A stretch of DNA of 64,000 nucleotides, taken from assembly GCF_000468095.1 (NCBI RefSeq), contig NZ_ASZC01000007.1, forward strand, positions 1 to 64,000, read 5' to 3'. This DNA is from Pantoea sp. AS-PWVM4 (GTDB lineage Bacteria; Pseudomonadota; Gammaproteobacteria; Enterobacterales; Enterobacteriaceae). The notes below the pieces were generated by a model. That model was not told the origin of the DNA. It searched no databases and saw nothing but the letters and a program-made list of their open reading frames with translations. This document shows, piece after piece, positions 32,711 through 40,935 of this stretch (positions are counted from its first letter, which is position 1; every line of letters starts with the position of its first letter). The translations under genes were made by a program, and so were the position numbers.

Positions 32711-34006
32711 ATGAATAATGATATTGAACGTATCACGTTACGAAAAATAACGTGGCGCATCGTCCCTTTTGTTATGTTTGCCTATTTTATTGCTTTTTTT
32801 GATCGAATAAATATTGGCTTTGCGGCATTAACCATGAATCAGGATTTAGGATTTTCTTCATCGGTTTTTGGTCTTGGCGCTGGGCTGTTTTTTGTGGGTT
32901 ATTTTATTACCGATGTTCCCTCAAATGTTATTTTGCAAAAAGTTGGCCCACGTATCTGGCTGGCGCGCATTATGATCAGCTGGGGGGTGATTGCTGCCTG
33001 CATGATGTTTGTCAAAAGCGCCAGCGGATTCTATCTGTTGCGTTTTCTGCTGGGGGTGGCGGAAGCGGGTTTCTTCTCCGGTATCATCCTCTATCTCAGT
33101 ACCTGGTTTCCAATTAAACGCCGTGCTCAAGTGATTGCCTTTTTTATGGCGGCAGCGCCTATCTCGGCGATGTTGGGTTCGCCGTTAGCCGCCACCATTC
33201 TCAGCATGCACGGCGCCCTGGGTCTGAAAGGTTGGCAGTTGATGTTTCTGCTGGACGCCATTGCCGCTGTCATCCTCGGTATTTTTACCTTCTTCTATCT
33301 GAATGACCGTCCGGAAAAAAACAGCTGGCTGAATAAGAGCGAGACGGCATGGTTAATTAGCACCCTTGAGCAGGAAGGCAAGAATAAAGCACCGGGTGAA
33401 AAAACCAGCCTGTGGAAAGGACTCTCTGATATCCGGGTATTGACGCTGGCTATCGTCTATTTTGGCACCTCAGCCGGGCTGTATTCTCTGAATATCTGGT
33501 CGCCGCAGTTCCTGAAATCCTTTGGCCTGACCACCCTGCAAACCGGTTTTATTAATGCGTTACCGGCTGCGCTGTCGGTAATTGCGATGATCAGCTGGGC
33601 AAAACACTCCGACAAAACCCATGAACGTACCTGGCATGTGGTGTCTGCCTGTTTGCTGGCGTGCGTCGGTTTCATTCTGGCCGGTTCGGTGCACAGCTTA
33701 ACGCTGGCGGTGGTGGCGCTGGTGATGGCCAGTGTCGGCATCTCTTCCTGCAAGCCTCCCCTGTGGAGCATTCCGTCGCTGTTCCTGAAAGGCCCGGCGG
33801 CGGCCGCCGGACTGGCGGCAATCAACTCAATCGGCAATCTGGGTGGTTTTGCCGGTCCGGCGATCATTGGCTGGCTAAAAGAAACCACCGGCAGCTTCTC
33901 TCTGGCGATGTATTGCGTGGCGGGAATGTTATTGCTGTCGGCCATCCTGACCCTCTCTATTCAAATTAACCGCAAACGGGAAGCGGTGAACAATTCCCTT
34001 GCCTGA
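32711..34006 (+). CDS. MFS carboxylate transporter, second TtuB-type
   Basis: A 431-residue paralogue of the 29978 transporter (same signatures: FAYFIAFFDRINIGFAALTMN, GYFITDVPSNVILQKVGPR, LLGVAEAGFFSGIILYLSTWFP). Twelve hydrophobic helices. It heads the operon with the two tartrate dehydratase subunits, so L-tartrate uptake is likely. Having two related carriers suggests separate handling of tartrate isomers or of tartrate and malate. Start ATG 32711 after AGGCTGGAAAAT. Confidence 0.85.
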   Translation: MNNDIERITLRKITWRIVPFVMFAYFIAFFDRINIGFAALTMNQDLGFSSSVFGLGAGLFFVGYFITDVPSNVILQKVGPRIWLARIMISWGVIAACMMFVKSASGFYLLRFLLGVAEAGFFSGIILYLSTWFPIKRRAQVIAFFMAAAPISAMLGSPLAATILSMHGALGLKGWQLMFLLDAIAAVILGIFTFFYLNDRPEKNSWLNKSETAWLISTLEQEGKNKAPGEKTSLWKGLSDIRVLTLAIVYFGTSAGLYSLNIWSPQFLKSFGLTTLQTGFINALPAALSVIAMISWAKHSDKTHERTWHVVSACLLACVGFILAGSVHSLTLAVVALVMASVGISSCKPPLWSIPSLFLKGPAAAAGLAAINSIGNLGGFAGPAIIGWLKETTGSFSLAMYCVAGMLLLSAILTLSIQINRKREAVNNSLA

Positions 34007-34026
34007 TTTAATGCTGGAGAACCCTT

Positions 34027-34926
34027 GTGAGCACATTAACTGCTGTTGAAAACTTGACGGACATAATGACCCGATTTACGGGCTACGTCGGTAAACGTCT
34101 GCCAACGGACGTGATGAAAAAACTGGAAGCGCTGCGCGAGCAGGAGACTGCCCCATTAGCCTGCGCTGTTTATGACTCGATGTTTGAAAACCAGAAACGC
34201 GCCGATGAACTGGATCGCCCCTCCTGCCAGGACACCGGCGTGATCCAGTACTTCATTACGGCGGGTGCACGTTTCCCTTACCTCGGCGAACTTGAAGACG
34301 TGCTGCGCAATGCCACGCTGGAAGCCACACGCAAGGCGCCTTTACGCCATAACGCGGTGGAAACTTTTGTCGAGAAGAACACCGGCACCAATACCGGCTC
34401 GCGTGTGCCCTGGCTGGACTGGGAGATCATTCCCGATGACGACGGTTGCACCATTGAAGTGTATATGGCCGGTGGTGGCTGCTCGTTACCTGGCGCGGCT
34501 AAGGTGCTGATGCCAGGTCAGGGCTATGAAGGCGTTAACCAGTTTGTGTTCGATGTGATCACCTCCTATGGCGTCAACGCCTGCCCGCCGTTACTGGTGG
34601 GGGTCGGGGTATCCACCTCGGTTGAGACGGCGGCACGGTTGTCGAAAAAAGCCATCCTGCGCCCGGTCGATTCACGCCATCCCAATGCGGATGCGGCGAA
34701 AATGGAGGAACTCCTCGAATCGGGCCTCAATCAGGTGGGACTGGGGCCGCAGGGCTTGGGCGGCAATGCTTCGGTGATGGGCGTCAATATTGAATCGTCG
34801 GCGCGCCATCCCTCCACCATCGGGGTGGCGGTGTCTACCGGCTGCTGGGCGCACCGCCGTGGAGCTATCCGTTTCTCTGCCGATTTGTCGTATGAAATTC
34901 TGTCTCACAAGGGGGCGGTACTGTGA
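34027..34926 (+). CDS. ttdA: L(+)-tartrate dehydratase-type subunit alpha
   Basis: A 299-residue class I iron-sulfur hydro-lyase alpha subunit. The three cluster cysteines lie in RPSCQDTG (about residue 61), [11 protein letters not shown] (about 156) and [13 protein letters not shown] (about 185). With TtdB it dehydrates L-tartrate to oxaloacetate; fumarase-type substrates are also possible in the family. Starts at GTG 34027 with GGAGAA upstream and overlaps ttdB by 4 bp (ATG within GTGA). Confidence 0.9.
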   Translation: MSTLTAVENLTDIMTRFTGYVGKRLPTDVMKKLEALREQETAPLACAVYDSMFENQKRADELDRPSCQDTGVIQYFITAGARFPYLGELEDVLRNATLEATRKAPLRHNAVETFVEKNTGTNTGSRVPWLDWEIIPDDDGCTIEVYMAGGGCSLPGAAKVLMPGQGYEGVNQFVFDVITSYGVNACPPLLVGVGVSTSVETAARLSKKAILRPVDSRHPNADAAKMEELLESGLNQVGLGPQGLGGNASVMGVNIESSARHPSTIGVAVSTGCWAHRRGAIRFSADLSYEILSHKGAVL

Positions 34927-35531
34927 AAAAAATCCTGACAACACCGATTAAAGATGAAGACTTACTGGCGCTGAAACCGGGTGAAGTGGTTTATCTGACC
35001 GGAACCCTGGTGACGTGCCGTGACGTGGCGCATCGCCGCCTGATTGAATTGGGGCGTGAGCTCCCGGTGGATTTGCGTGGTCTGGCTATTTTCCATGCTG
35101 GCCCAATCGTCGTCGAGCAGGGGGATAACCAGTTCCAGATGATCTCGATTGGACCGACGACCAGCATGCGCATGGAGAAATTCGAAAAAGAGTTTATCGA
35201 ACGAACCGGGGTGAAGCTGATTGTTGGCAAAGGCGGTATGGGGCCAAATACTGAAGAAGGTTGCCGTCAGCATAAAGCGGTACACGCCATCTTCCCTGGT
35301 GGGTGCGCGGTCTTGGCCGCAACCTGCGTAGAAGAAATTGAGGATGCCCAGTGGCGGGATTTAGGAATGCCGGAGACATTGTGGGTATGCCGGGTTAAAG
35401 AGTTTGGCCCGTTAATCATCTCTATCGATACCGAAGGTAACAACCTGATTGAAGGGAATAAGCAGGTTTATAATCAGCGCAAGCTACCGGTGATTGAAGA
35501 GATTAACCAACAGGTCAAATTCATTAAATAG
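34923..35531 (+). CDS. ttdB: L(+)-tartrate dehydratase-type subunit beta
   Basis: A 202-residue beta subunit of the same heteromer (Fumerase_C family): [34 protein letters not shown] opening (in parts [34 protein letters not shown]), [24 protein letters not shown]. These contact the substrate and phosphate-like groups in the family. It completes the oxaloacetate-forming step started by TtdA. Confidence 0.9.
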   Translation: MKKILTTPIKDEDLLALKPGEVVYLTGTLVTCRDVAHRRLIELGRELPVDLRGLAIFHAGPIVVEQGDNQFQMISIGPTTSMRMEKFEKEFIERTGVKLIVGKGGMGPNTEEGCRQHKAVHAIFPGGCAVLAATCVEEIEDAQWRDLGMPETLWVCRVKEFGPLIISIDTEGNNLIEGNKQVYNQRKLPVIEEINQQVKFIK

Positions 35532-35551
35532 CCTGATGGCTGAGGGTTTAT

Positions 35552-36406
35552 ATGAAACTACTGAGTTTTATTCATCCCAACACCGGAAAACGAACGTGGG
35601 GATATCATCAAAATGATCAGGTGGTTGATTTAGGCGGTCATTACCCGGATTTAAAGTCTGCGCTAATGAGTGATTTTTTAAGCGATATTCTCCCTGTGGG
35701 TGAGCAATTTCCGACGTTCTCACTGGACGAAATCACCTTTCTGCCCGTGATCGACAATCCGGATAAAATATTCTGCGTGGGGATGAACTATCAGGATAAA
35801 CGTATCGAGTTTGAACAAACCATTGATGCGCCGACGTTGTTTGTCCGTTTCCCTGATTCGCTAACGGCGCACAGCGCGGAGCTGTGCAAACCGGAAAGCA
35901 GTAATGAATTTGATTATGAAGGTGAGCTGGCGGTGATTATTGGCAAGCACGCCAGTAACGTAAGCTGCGATAACGCGTTGCAATATGTGGCAGGTTATAG
36001 CTGTTTTATGGATGGTTCTGTGCGGGATATGCAGTACACCTGGTTTACGTCAGGTAAAAACTGGCAGAGAACCGGCGCATTTGGCCCCTGGATGGTCACC
36101 CGCGATGAGATTGAAAATCCGCAGACGCTATCCATCAACACCTGGTTGAACGGGCAACGGGTACAGCATGATTCCACGCAAAACATGGTGCGTTCGGTTG
36201 CGGAGCTGATTGCTTATATTTCCCGCTTCAGCCCGCTCAACCCAGGGGATGTGATTATTACCGGGTCACCCGGCGGTGTGGGTAAAAAAAGAACCCCACC
36301 GTTATTTATGCAGGAGGGTGACACTATCGAAGTTGAAATCAGCGGGATCGGGCGTTTATCTAATCGCGTGGCGGGTTTGAGAGTGATTGAGTCACTTCAT
36401 TCGTAG
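35552..36406 (+). CDS. Fumarylacetoacetate-hydrolase-family protein
   Basis: A 284-residue FAH-family enzyme. After a short N-terminal domain, the metal site is in FDYEGELAVIIGK (about residue 120; E-x-E pattern) and the family's DGSVRDMQ, GKNWQRTGAFGPWMV and TGSPGGVGKKRTPP segments are present. Members cleave acylpyruvates or decarboxylate oxaloacetate; as the gene follows the tartrate dehydratase genes, an oxaloacetate decarboxylase role is attractive but unproven. Last gene of the 32711-36406 operon. Confidence 0.8.
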   Translation: MKLLSFIHPNTGKRTWGYHQNDQVVDLGGHYPDLKSALMSDFLSDILPVGEQFPTFSLDEITFLPVIDNPDKIFCVGMNYQDKRIEFEQTIDAPTLFVRFPDSLTAHSAELCKPESSNEFDYEGELAVIIGKHASNVSCDNALQYVAGYSCFMDGSVRDMQYTWFTSGKNWQRTGAFGPWMVTRDEIENPQTLSINTWLNGQRVQHDSTQNMVRSVAELIAYISRFSPLNPGDVIITGSPGGVGKKRTPPLFMQEGDTIEVEISGIGRLSNRVAGLRVIESLHS

Positions 36407-36422
36407 TCATCATCAACATCGT

Positions 36423-36460
36423 GACGAACTCACGTTAACTCAGAAGGGTGTGAGTTCGTC
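36423..36460. terminator. Inverted repeat between convergent genes
   Basis: GACGAACTCAC (36423-36433) and GTGAGTTCGTC (36450-36460) are exact complements around a 16-base loop, between the FAH-family gene and the convergent LacI-type gene. There is no strong T run, but the location favours a terminator. Confidence 0.55.
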
Positions 36461-36527
36461 GTTATTGGCCGAAAAGAGCAGCGGATGATGGCTGAACTTA
36501 CACGCGACTACGACCAAAATGGAAAAT

Positions 36528-37538
36528 TTAATCTGATTCCCGAATGATCAGCATCGCTTTTTGTAAGTGGTGAAATTCTGACTCACTTCGCTGATACAGA
36601 TGGCGGCTAAAAAACATCCCCAACTGTTTACCATTCTCTTTAGGAAAGGGATCCATCGTGGTAAGGGGCGGGCTGGCATAAGTCGCCCCCGGCGTATTAC
36701 CGTAACCAATCAGGGAGATGTCTTTTCCCGGCTGTAAACCCATGAGACGACAGGCAGCCATCGCCCCAATCGCAATATCATCTGTGGCACAGACAATTGC
36801 CGTGGGCCGTGGCTGAACTTTCAACAAACGGCTGGCAAGTACATACCCGTCCATTTCGGTCAGTCCTCCCATCATCTGCCATTCGTTACGATAGATAAGC
36901 TGATGATCCTGCAAACATTGCCGGTATCCTTCATGCCGCAACCGGGCATAATTGAACTCAGTGGAGGTATTTATAAAGGCAATGTGCTTATGGCCGCGGG
37001 CAATCTGTCGGGCAGTGGCCTGATAAAAGGCATCGAAGTGATCGACATCGACCCATGCATAGGGTTGCTGTGACTGTGTCCGGCCAAACGTGATAAATGA
37101 CAGGTTGTTATTTTGCGCATACTCGACGCGCGGATCATTAACGCGGGTTCTCAGGATCAGAATGGCATCAACCAAATTCTGCTGCACCATATCCTGATAG
37201 CTGCGGACATCCTCATCACTTTCGTTGCTATATTGATTGGTGATCAGCAGCTTCAGCCCGGCGGCCTGGAGCTCAAACACCAGTGTGCCGAGCATTGAAG
37301 AATAGAAAGGCTCCACCAACATGCCATTCATCAGCGGAGGGGGGAGAACCACGCCAATCATGTTTGTTCGTCCGCCCTTCAGTCTTCTTGCTACGGGATT
37401 CGGTATGTAGCCCAGTTCAATCGCCCGTTGCATGACGCGCTGTCGCGTATCATAAGCCACATCGCTGTAGCCGTTGAGTGCCCGTGACACTGTTGATTTG
37501 GATAATTTAAGGTCTCTGGCAAGTTCAGAAAGCGACAT
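36528..37538 (-). CDS. LacI-family regulator
   Basis: A 336-residue LacI/GalR-type repressor. DNA-binding domain at residues 1-60 (SLSELARDLKLSKSTVSRAL, NGYSDVAYDTRQRV, then the hinge NPVARRLKGGRTN). The effector domain resembles sugar-binding members (AIVCATDDIAIGAMAACRLMG, DISLIGYGNTPGATYASPPLTTM). It lies 36 bp after the sulfhydrylase gene on the same strand and may be in one operon with it. Its ligand is unknown; it could regulate the neighbouring tartrate or thiohistidine genes. Confidence 0.85.
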   Translation of the reverse strand: MSLSELARDLKLSKSTVSRALNGYSDVAYDTRQRVMQRAIELGYIPNPVARRLKGGRTNMIGVVLPPPLMNGMLVEPFYSSMLGTLVFELQAAGLKLLITNQYSNESDEDVRSYQDMVQQNLVDAILILRTRVNDPRVEYAQNNNLSFITFGRTQSQQPYAWVDVDHFDAFYQATARQIARGHKHIAFINTSTEFNYARLRHEGYRQCLQDHQLIYRNEWQMMGGLTEMDGYVLASRLLKVQPRPTAIVCATDDIAIGAMAACRLMGLQPGKDISLIGYGNTPGATYASPPLTTMDPFPKENGKQLGMFFSRHLYQRSESEFHHLQKAMLIIRESD

Positions 37539-37574
37539 GTCTTTTCCTGGTATTGATAACTGGGCTTATATGCC

Positions 37575-38849
37575 TTAAGCGGTGTGTTCCAAAGCCTGAA
37601 TCAGGTCATTCAGGATATCTTCAATATCTTCTATTCCGACAGACAGACGGATCATTTCCGGTGAAACACCCGCAGCGAGCAACTCGGCGTCGTTCAGTTG
37701 CCGGTGGGTTGTCGATGCCGGATGACAGGCGAGTGAACGTGCATCACCAATGTTTACCAGGCGCTTAAACAGTTTGAGTGCATCATAAAATGCCTCTCCT
37801 GCGGCAAATCCCCCTTTTAACCCAAAGGACAATATGCCTGACGGGCGGCCCTGCATATACTTAATCGCGAGCTCGTGATGGCGATGACCGGGCAACCCCG
37901 CATAATTGACCCATGAAACGGCGGGATGGTTTTGAAGAAATTCAGCGACCTTGAGGGTGTTTTCTACATGCGCCTTCATACGTAAAGTCAGCGTCTCCAG
38001 GCCCTGGAGGATAAGAAATGCATTCATTGGAGATAATGCCGCGCCTGTATTTCTGAGGGGAACGGTGCGCGCTCTGGCGATAAAGGCCGCATCACCAAAA
38101 GTTTCTGTGTAAACAACACCATGATAAGCAGGTTCAGGTGAGGTGAGGCAAGCGAATTTTTCCGGATGCAAATGCCAGGGAAATTTTCCCGCATCGACGA
38201 TGACGCCACCCAGTGAGTTACCATGTCCTCCAACATATTTGGTCAATGAGTGGACCACGATGTCTGCACCATGCTGGATAGGCTTGCATAAAACGGGTGA
38301 GGCGACGGTGTTATCCACCATCAATGGGATGTGGTGCCGATGCGCAACCTCTGCCAGACCGGCAATGTCGATAATGTTACCCGCTGGATTACCAATACTT
38401 TCACAGAAAACGATTTTAGTATTTTGGTCGATCGCCTTTTCAATTGCCTCGGGTGTGTCATTTTCGGCAAAAGTCACCTTTATCCCCAGCCCCGGTAACA
38501 TATGGGCTAAAAGCGTATAGGTACCGCCGTACAATTGCGGTGTTGCAACGATGTTGTCCCCTGAGCGAGCGAGCGCCAATATTGCAGCGGTAATAGCGGC
38601 ACTCCCTGAAGATAATACCAAAGCGGCAATCCCTCCCTCGAGGGCTGCCATTCGTTTCTCCAGCACATCATTTGTCGGGTTCATTATGCGGCTGTAAATG
38701 TTACCCGGTACTTCCAGATTAAACAGATCGGCGGCATGCTGTGCACTGTCAAACTCATAAGCCACGTTTTGATAAATAGGAACCGCGACACTTTTTGTGA
38801 CGGGGTCGCACTGAAATCCGGCATGAATGGCAAGCGTGGCATCTTTCAT
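37575..38849 (-). CDS. metY: O-acetylhomoserine sulfhydrylase-type PLP enzyme
   Basis: A 424-residue Cys/Met-metabolism PLP enzyme. It reads KDATLAIHAGFQCDPVTKSV at the start, typical of MetY; PLP-phosphate loop SSGSAAITAAILAL, DNTVASPVL, and the PLP-binding lysine in VVHSLTKYVGGHGNSLGG. It joins O-acetylhomoserine with sulfide (or methanethiol) to give homocysteine (or methionine). ATG 38849 has AAGGAGAG upstream; a longer reading to 38993 is rejected. It is divergent from the DUF917 operon, where it could trap the sulfur released there; that link is inference. Confidence 0.9.
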   Translation of the reverse strand: MKDATLAIHAGFQCDPVTKSVAVPIYQNVAYEFDSAQHAADLFNLEVPGNIYSRIMNPTNDVLEKRMAALEGGIAALVLSSGSAAITAAILALARSGDNIVATPQLYGGTYTLLAHMLPGLGIKVTFAENDTPEAIEKAIDQNTKIVFCESIGNPAGNIIDIAGLAEVAHRHHIPLMVDNTVASPVLCKPIQHGADIVVHSLTKYVGGHGNSLGGVIVDAGKFPWHLHPEKFACLTSPEPAYHGVVYTETFGDAAFIARARTVPLRNTGAALSPMNAFLILQGLETLTLRMKAHVENTLKVAEFLQNHPAVSWVNYAGLPGHRHHELAIKYMQGRPSGILSFGLKGGFAAGEAFYDALKLFKRLVNIGDARSLACHPASTTHRQLNDAELLAAGVSPEMIRLSVGIEDIEDILNDLIQALEHTA

Positions 38850-38900
38850 TATTCTCTCCTTAAAATGTGTAATGAATGGCGTAGCGGGATAAGTAAATTG

Positions 38901-38918
38901 TGCATTAGATGTAATGCA
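38901..38918. promoter_or_regulatory. Palindromic operator upstream of metY
   Basis: TGCATTA and TAATGCA form a perfect 7-bp inverted repeat around GATG, 52 bp before the metY start. It may bind the adjacent LacI-type regulator or another repressor. Confidence 0.45.
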
Positions 38919-38988
38919 TCTCTGGAATGACTTCAATCCCTCCTGTTTTACATATCCAGGATAAAAATTATGTTGCGATCCATGCTGG

Positions 38989-39005
38989 TGCACTAAAATG
39001 GTGCC
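38989..39005 (+). promoter_or_regulatory. NtrC-like enhancer site
   Basis: TGCACTAAAATGGTGCC agrees with the NtrC consensus (TGCACYA, three bases, TGGTGCA) at all but about one or two positions. It is centred about 107 bp upstream of the start predicted from the sigma-54 promoter at 39078, the usual range. A further overlapping half-site (GGTGCCAATGCAC) follows. Confidence 0.65.
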
Positions 39006-39077
39006 AATGCACGTTATTTGATCGAGTTATTTAGGTAATACAGGGTAAAAACGCGAACAAAAACGGTTTTGTTAACT

Positions 39078-39093
39078 GGCATTTTGCTTGCAG
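39078..39093 (+). promoter_or_regulatory. Sigma-54 promoter of the thiohistidine-catabolism operon
   Basis: TGGCATTTTGCTTGCA matches the -24/-12 consensus TGGCAC, five bases, TTGCA at 10 of 11 fixed positions, with exactly 10 bp between the invariant GG and GC. It lies 75 bp before the DUF917 gene. With the NtrC-like site it indicates induction under nitrogen limitation. Confidence 0.75.
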
Positions 39094-39167
39094 CTAACTA
39101 TAAATATCGACTTATTTTATTTTTAAATAAGCTTATTAATAAATTGTACTGTCATGGTGATTGATAA

Positions 39168-40247
39168 ATGAGAGACCTTAGTGTTAAAGATGTCCTCCCG
39201 GCAATGTATGGTGGCTTGCTGCTCTCCGCCGGTGGAAGTGGTGTTAATAACTCGTTAGAGAAACACGATTTGGCTGCTGAAGTGGCACTCGGTCTTAACA
39301 CCATCCGTCTTGCAAAACTTGATGAAATAGACGATGAAGGGTATGTGTTAATTTCGACATCAGTGGGTGCGCCAGGTTTTGCAAAACCTGAATTGGTGTT
39401 AAAAGATCATATTAGTGCCGCAGAGTCATTAATTGAAAAACTCGGTAGTAAACCTGTCGGTATCATGTGTGGACATGTACCGGGATTTAATGGCTGGCTT
39501 GTCGCCGCGGCATTAGATGTCCCCTATATTGATGCAGCGGCAAATGGTCGTGGTCACCCGACAGTGAAAATGGGTGGGATGGGGTTAGCATCCCGACCGG
39601 ATATTTCAATTGTGCAGGTTGCTCAGGCAGGATATGCCTCAACAGGATCAAAAATCTCCGTGGTCGCGGAAGGGAATTTGGTTAAAACATCCCAGGTGAT
39701 GCGACATTGCGCCACAATAAGCGGGGGACTGGTTGCCTCCGCCAGAGGGCCATATAAACCTGATTTTATTGCAGAAAATGGTGCTTCTGGTGCTATTTCA
39801 TTTCAAATTGAGCTGGGAGAAGCCATGTTGTCAGCGGAGCCGGGTCTGAACCGTGCCACGGCAGCAGCCTCATTTATGGGAGGCGAAGTGATTATCAGCG
39901 GCAGAGTAATAAAAAATGATGTGGTTTATAAAGACGGATTCGACATCGGTTATGTCACGGTCAGTAATGGCAGTGAAACTCTCAGTCTGGGTGTCTATAA
40001 CGAATTTATGACGGCGGATAAAGAAGGGACTCGCGTGGCGACTTTTCCAGACATGATTGGTTCAGTTGATGCTCGTACGGGTGACCCGATTGCTATTTCA
40101 ACGATGTCGGAAGGACAGGAAGTCAGCATTATTATTGCGCATCATACTCAGTTTCCGCTTGGCAAAGGTGCTATTGACCCGGTTGTATTTACAGAAATAG
40201 AACAGGGACTTGGTGTTGAACTTTATTCTTATATCAAATCGAATTAA
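39168..40247 (+). CDS. DUF917-family protein (S-methyl-thiohydantoin desulfurase type)
   Basis: A 359-residue protein of the DUF917 family: MYGGLLLSAGGSGVNNSLEK at the N-terminus, STSVGAPGFAKPELVLKD, GHVPGFNGWLVAAALDVPYIDAAANGRGHPTVKM (read in parts), then a beta-rich C-terminal domain. The family, related to hydantoinase/oxoprolinase components, has more recently been described as S-methyl-thiohydantoin desulfurase in thiohistidine-betaine breakdown. Here it would remove sulfur (as sulfide or methanethiol) from the thiohydantoin propionate made by the urocanase homologue, giving hydantoin-5-propionate. First gene behind the sigma-54 promoter; AT-richer than the genes after 41000. Confidence 0.7.
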   Translation: MRDLSVKDVLPAMYGGLLLSAGGSGVNNSLEKHDLAAEVALGLNTIRLAKLDEIDDEGYVLISTSVGAPGFAKPELVLKDHISAAESLIEKLGSKPVGIMCGHVPGFNGWLVAAALDVPYIDAAANGRGHPTVKMGGMGLASRPDISIVQVAQAGYASTGSKISVVAEGNLVKTSQVMRHCATISGGLVASARGPYKPDFIAENGASGAISFQIELGEAMLSAEPGLNRATAAASFMGGEVIISGRVIKNDVVYKDGFDIGYVTVSNGSETLSLGVYNEFMTADKEGTRVATFPDMIGSVDARTGDPIAISTMSEGQEVSIIIAHHTQFPLGKGAIDPVVFTEIEQGLGVELYSYIKSN

Positions 40248-40258
40248 TAGGGCGTTTT

Positions 40259-40861
40259 ATGATCAAGTTGTATGACAGCAAACTTTCAGGCAATGCATGG
40301 AAAATTAGATTGATGCTGAACTTCTTACAGATCCCTTATGTAAGGGAAACGCTTAATCTGGCCGAAGGAAAGCATAAAGAAGACGCCTTTAAAAAAATTA
40401 ACCCCTTTGCTCGCATTCCCGCTGTGGAGCTTGCAGACGGACGCTTCCTGAATGAGTCTAACGCCATACTGCTCTATTTTGCCGAGGGCACTTCTTTATT
40501 ACCTGCCGATCCCGTATTACGGTGCAAAATCAATGCATGGTTGTTCTTCGAACAAGCGGATTTGCTGCGCTTTTTGGCGTACCCACGCTTTTATACCATG
40601 ATCAATCAACGTGAAAAGCACCAGGATATTATTTCTCATTATATGGAATTAGGTAAGCCCGCCCTTACCCATGTAGATAAGTGTCTCGAAAAGAATACCT
40701 GGATTGCGGGTGAAAGCCTGAGTGTGGCCGATTTTAGCCTCTATCCTTATATTTCGATGGCTGAAGAAGGTGGATATGTATTAGATGAGTGGCCATCGAT
40801 CCAGCGCTGGTTGAAAGATTTTAAAGATATCCCTGGTTACGAAAATATTGTGAACGCCTGA
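40259..40861 (+). CDS. Glutathione S-transferase-like protein
   Basis: A 200-residue GST: thioredoxin-fold N-domain with KLYDSKLSGNAWKIRLML (Ser10-type or Ser7-type catalytic position rather than Cys), PFARIPAVELADGRFLNESNAIL for glutathione binding, and a helical C-domain with WIAGESLSVADFSLYPY. Eleven bases after the DUF917 gene, so co-transcribed. It may protect against, or act on, a reactive thio-intermediate of the pathway; not readable from sequence. Confidence 0.8.
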   Translation: MIKLYDSKLSGNAWKIRLMLNFLQIPYVRETLNLAEGKHKEDAFKKINPFARIPAVELADGRFLNESNAILLYFAEGTSLLPADPVLRCKINAWLFFEQADLLRFLAYPRFYTMINQREKHQDIISHYMELGKPALTHVDKCLEKNTWIAGESLSVADFSLYPYISMAEEGGYVLDEWPSIQRWLKDFKDIPGYENIVNA

Positions 40862-40935
40862 TGCTTATTCTGCGTCATTACTTTTTCATCAGGTAGTTAA
40901 TGGGTTAACTTTTTCGATTGTTCAGGATATTAATT

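Noticed and set aside
38907..38921. MetJ box upstream of metY (AGATGTAATGCATCT)
   Set aside because: Only one degenerate box; MetJ needs tandem 8-bp boxes, and the sequence is better explained by the TGCATTA palindrome.
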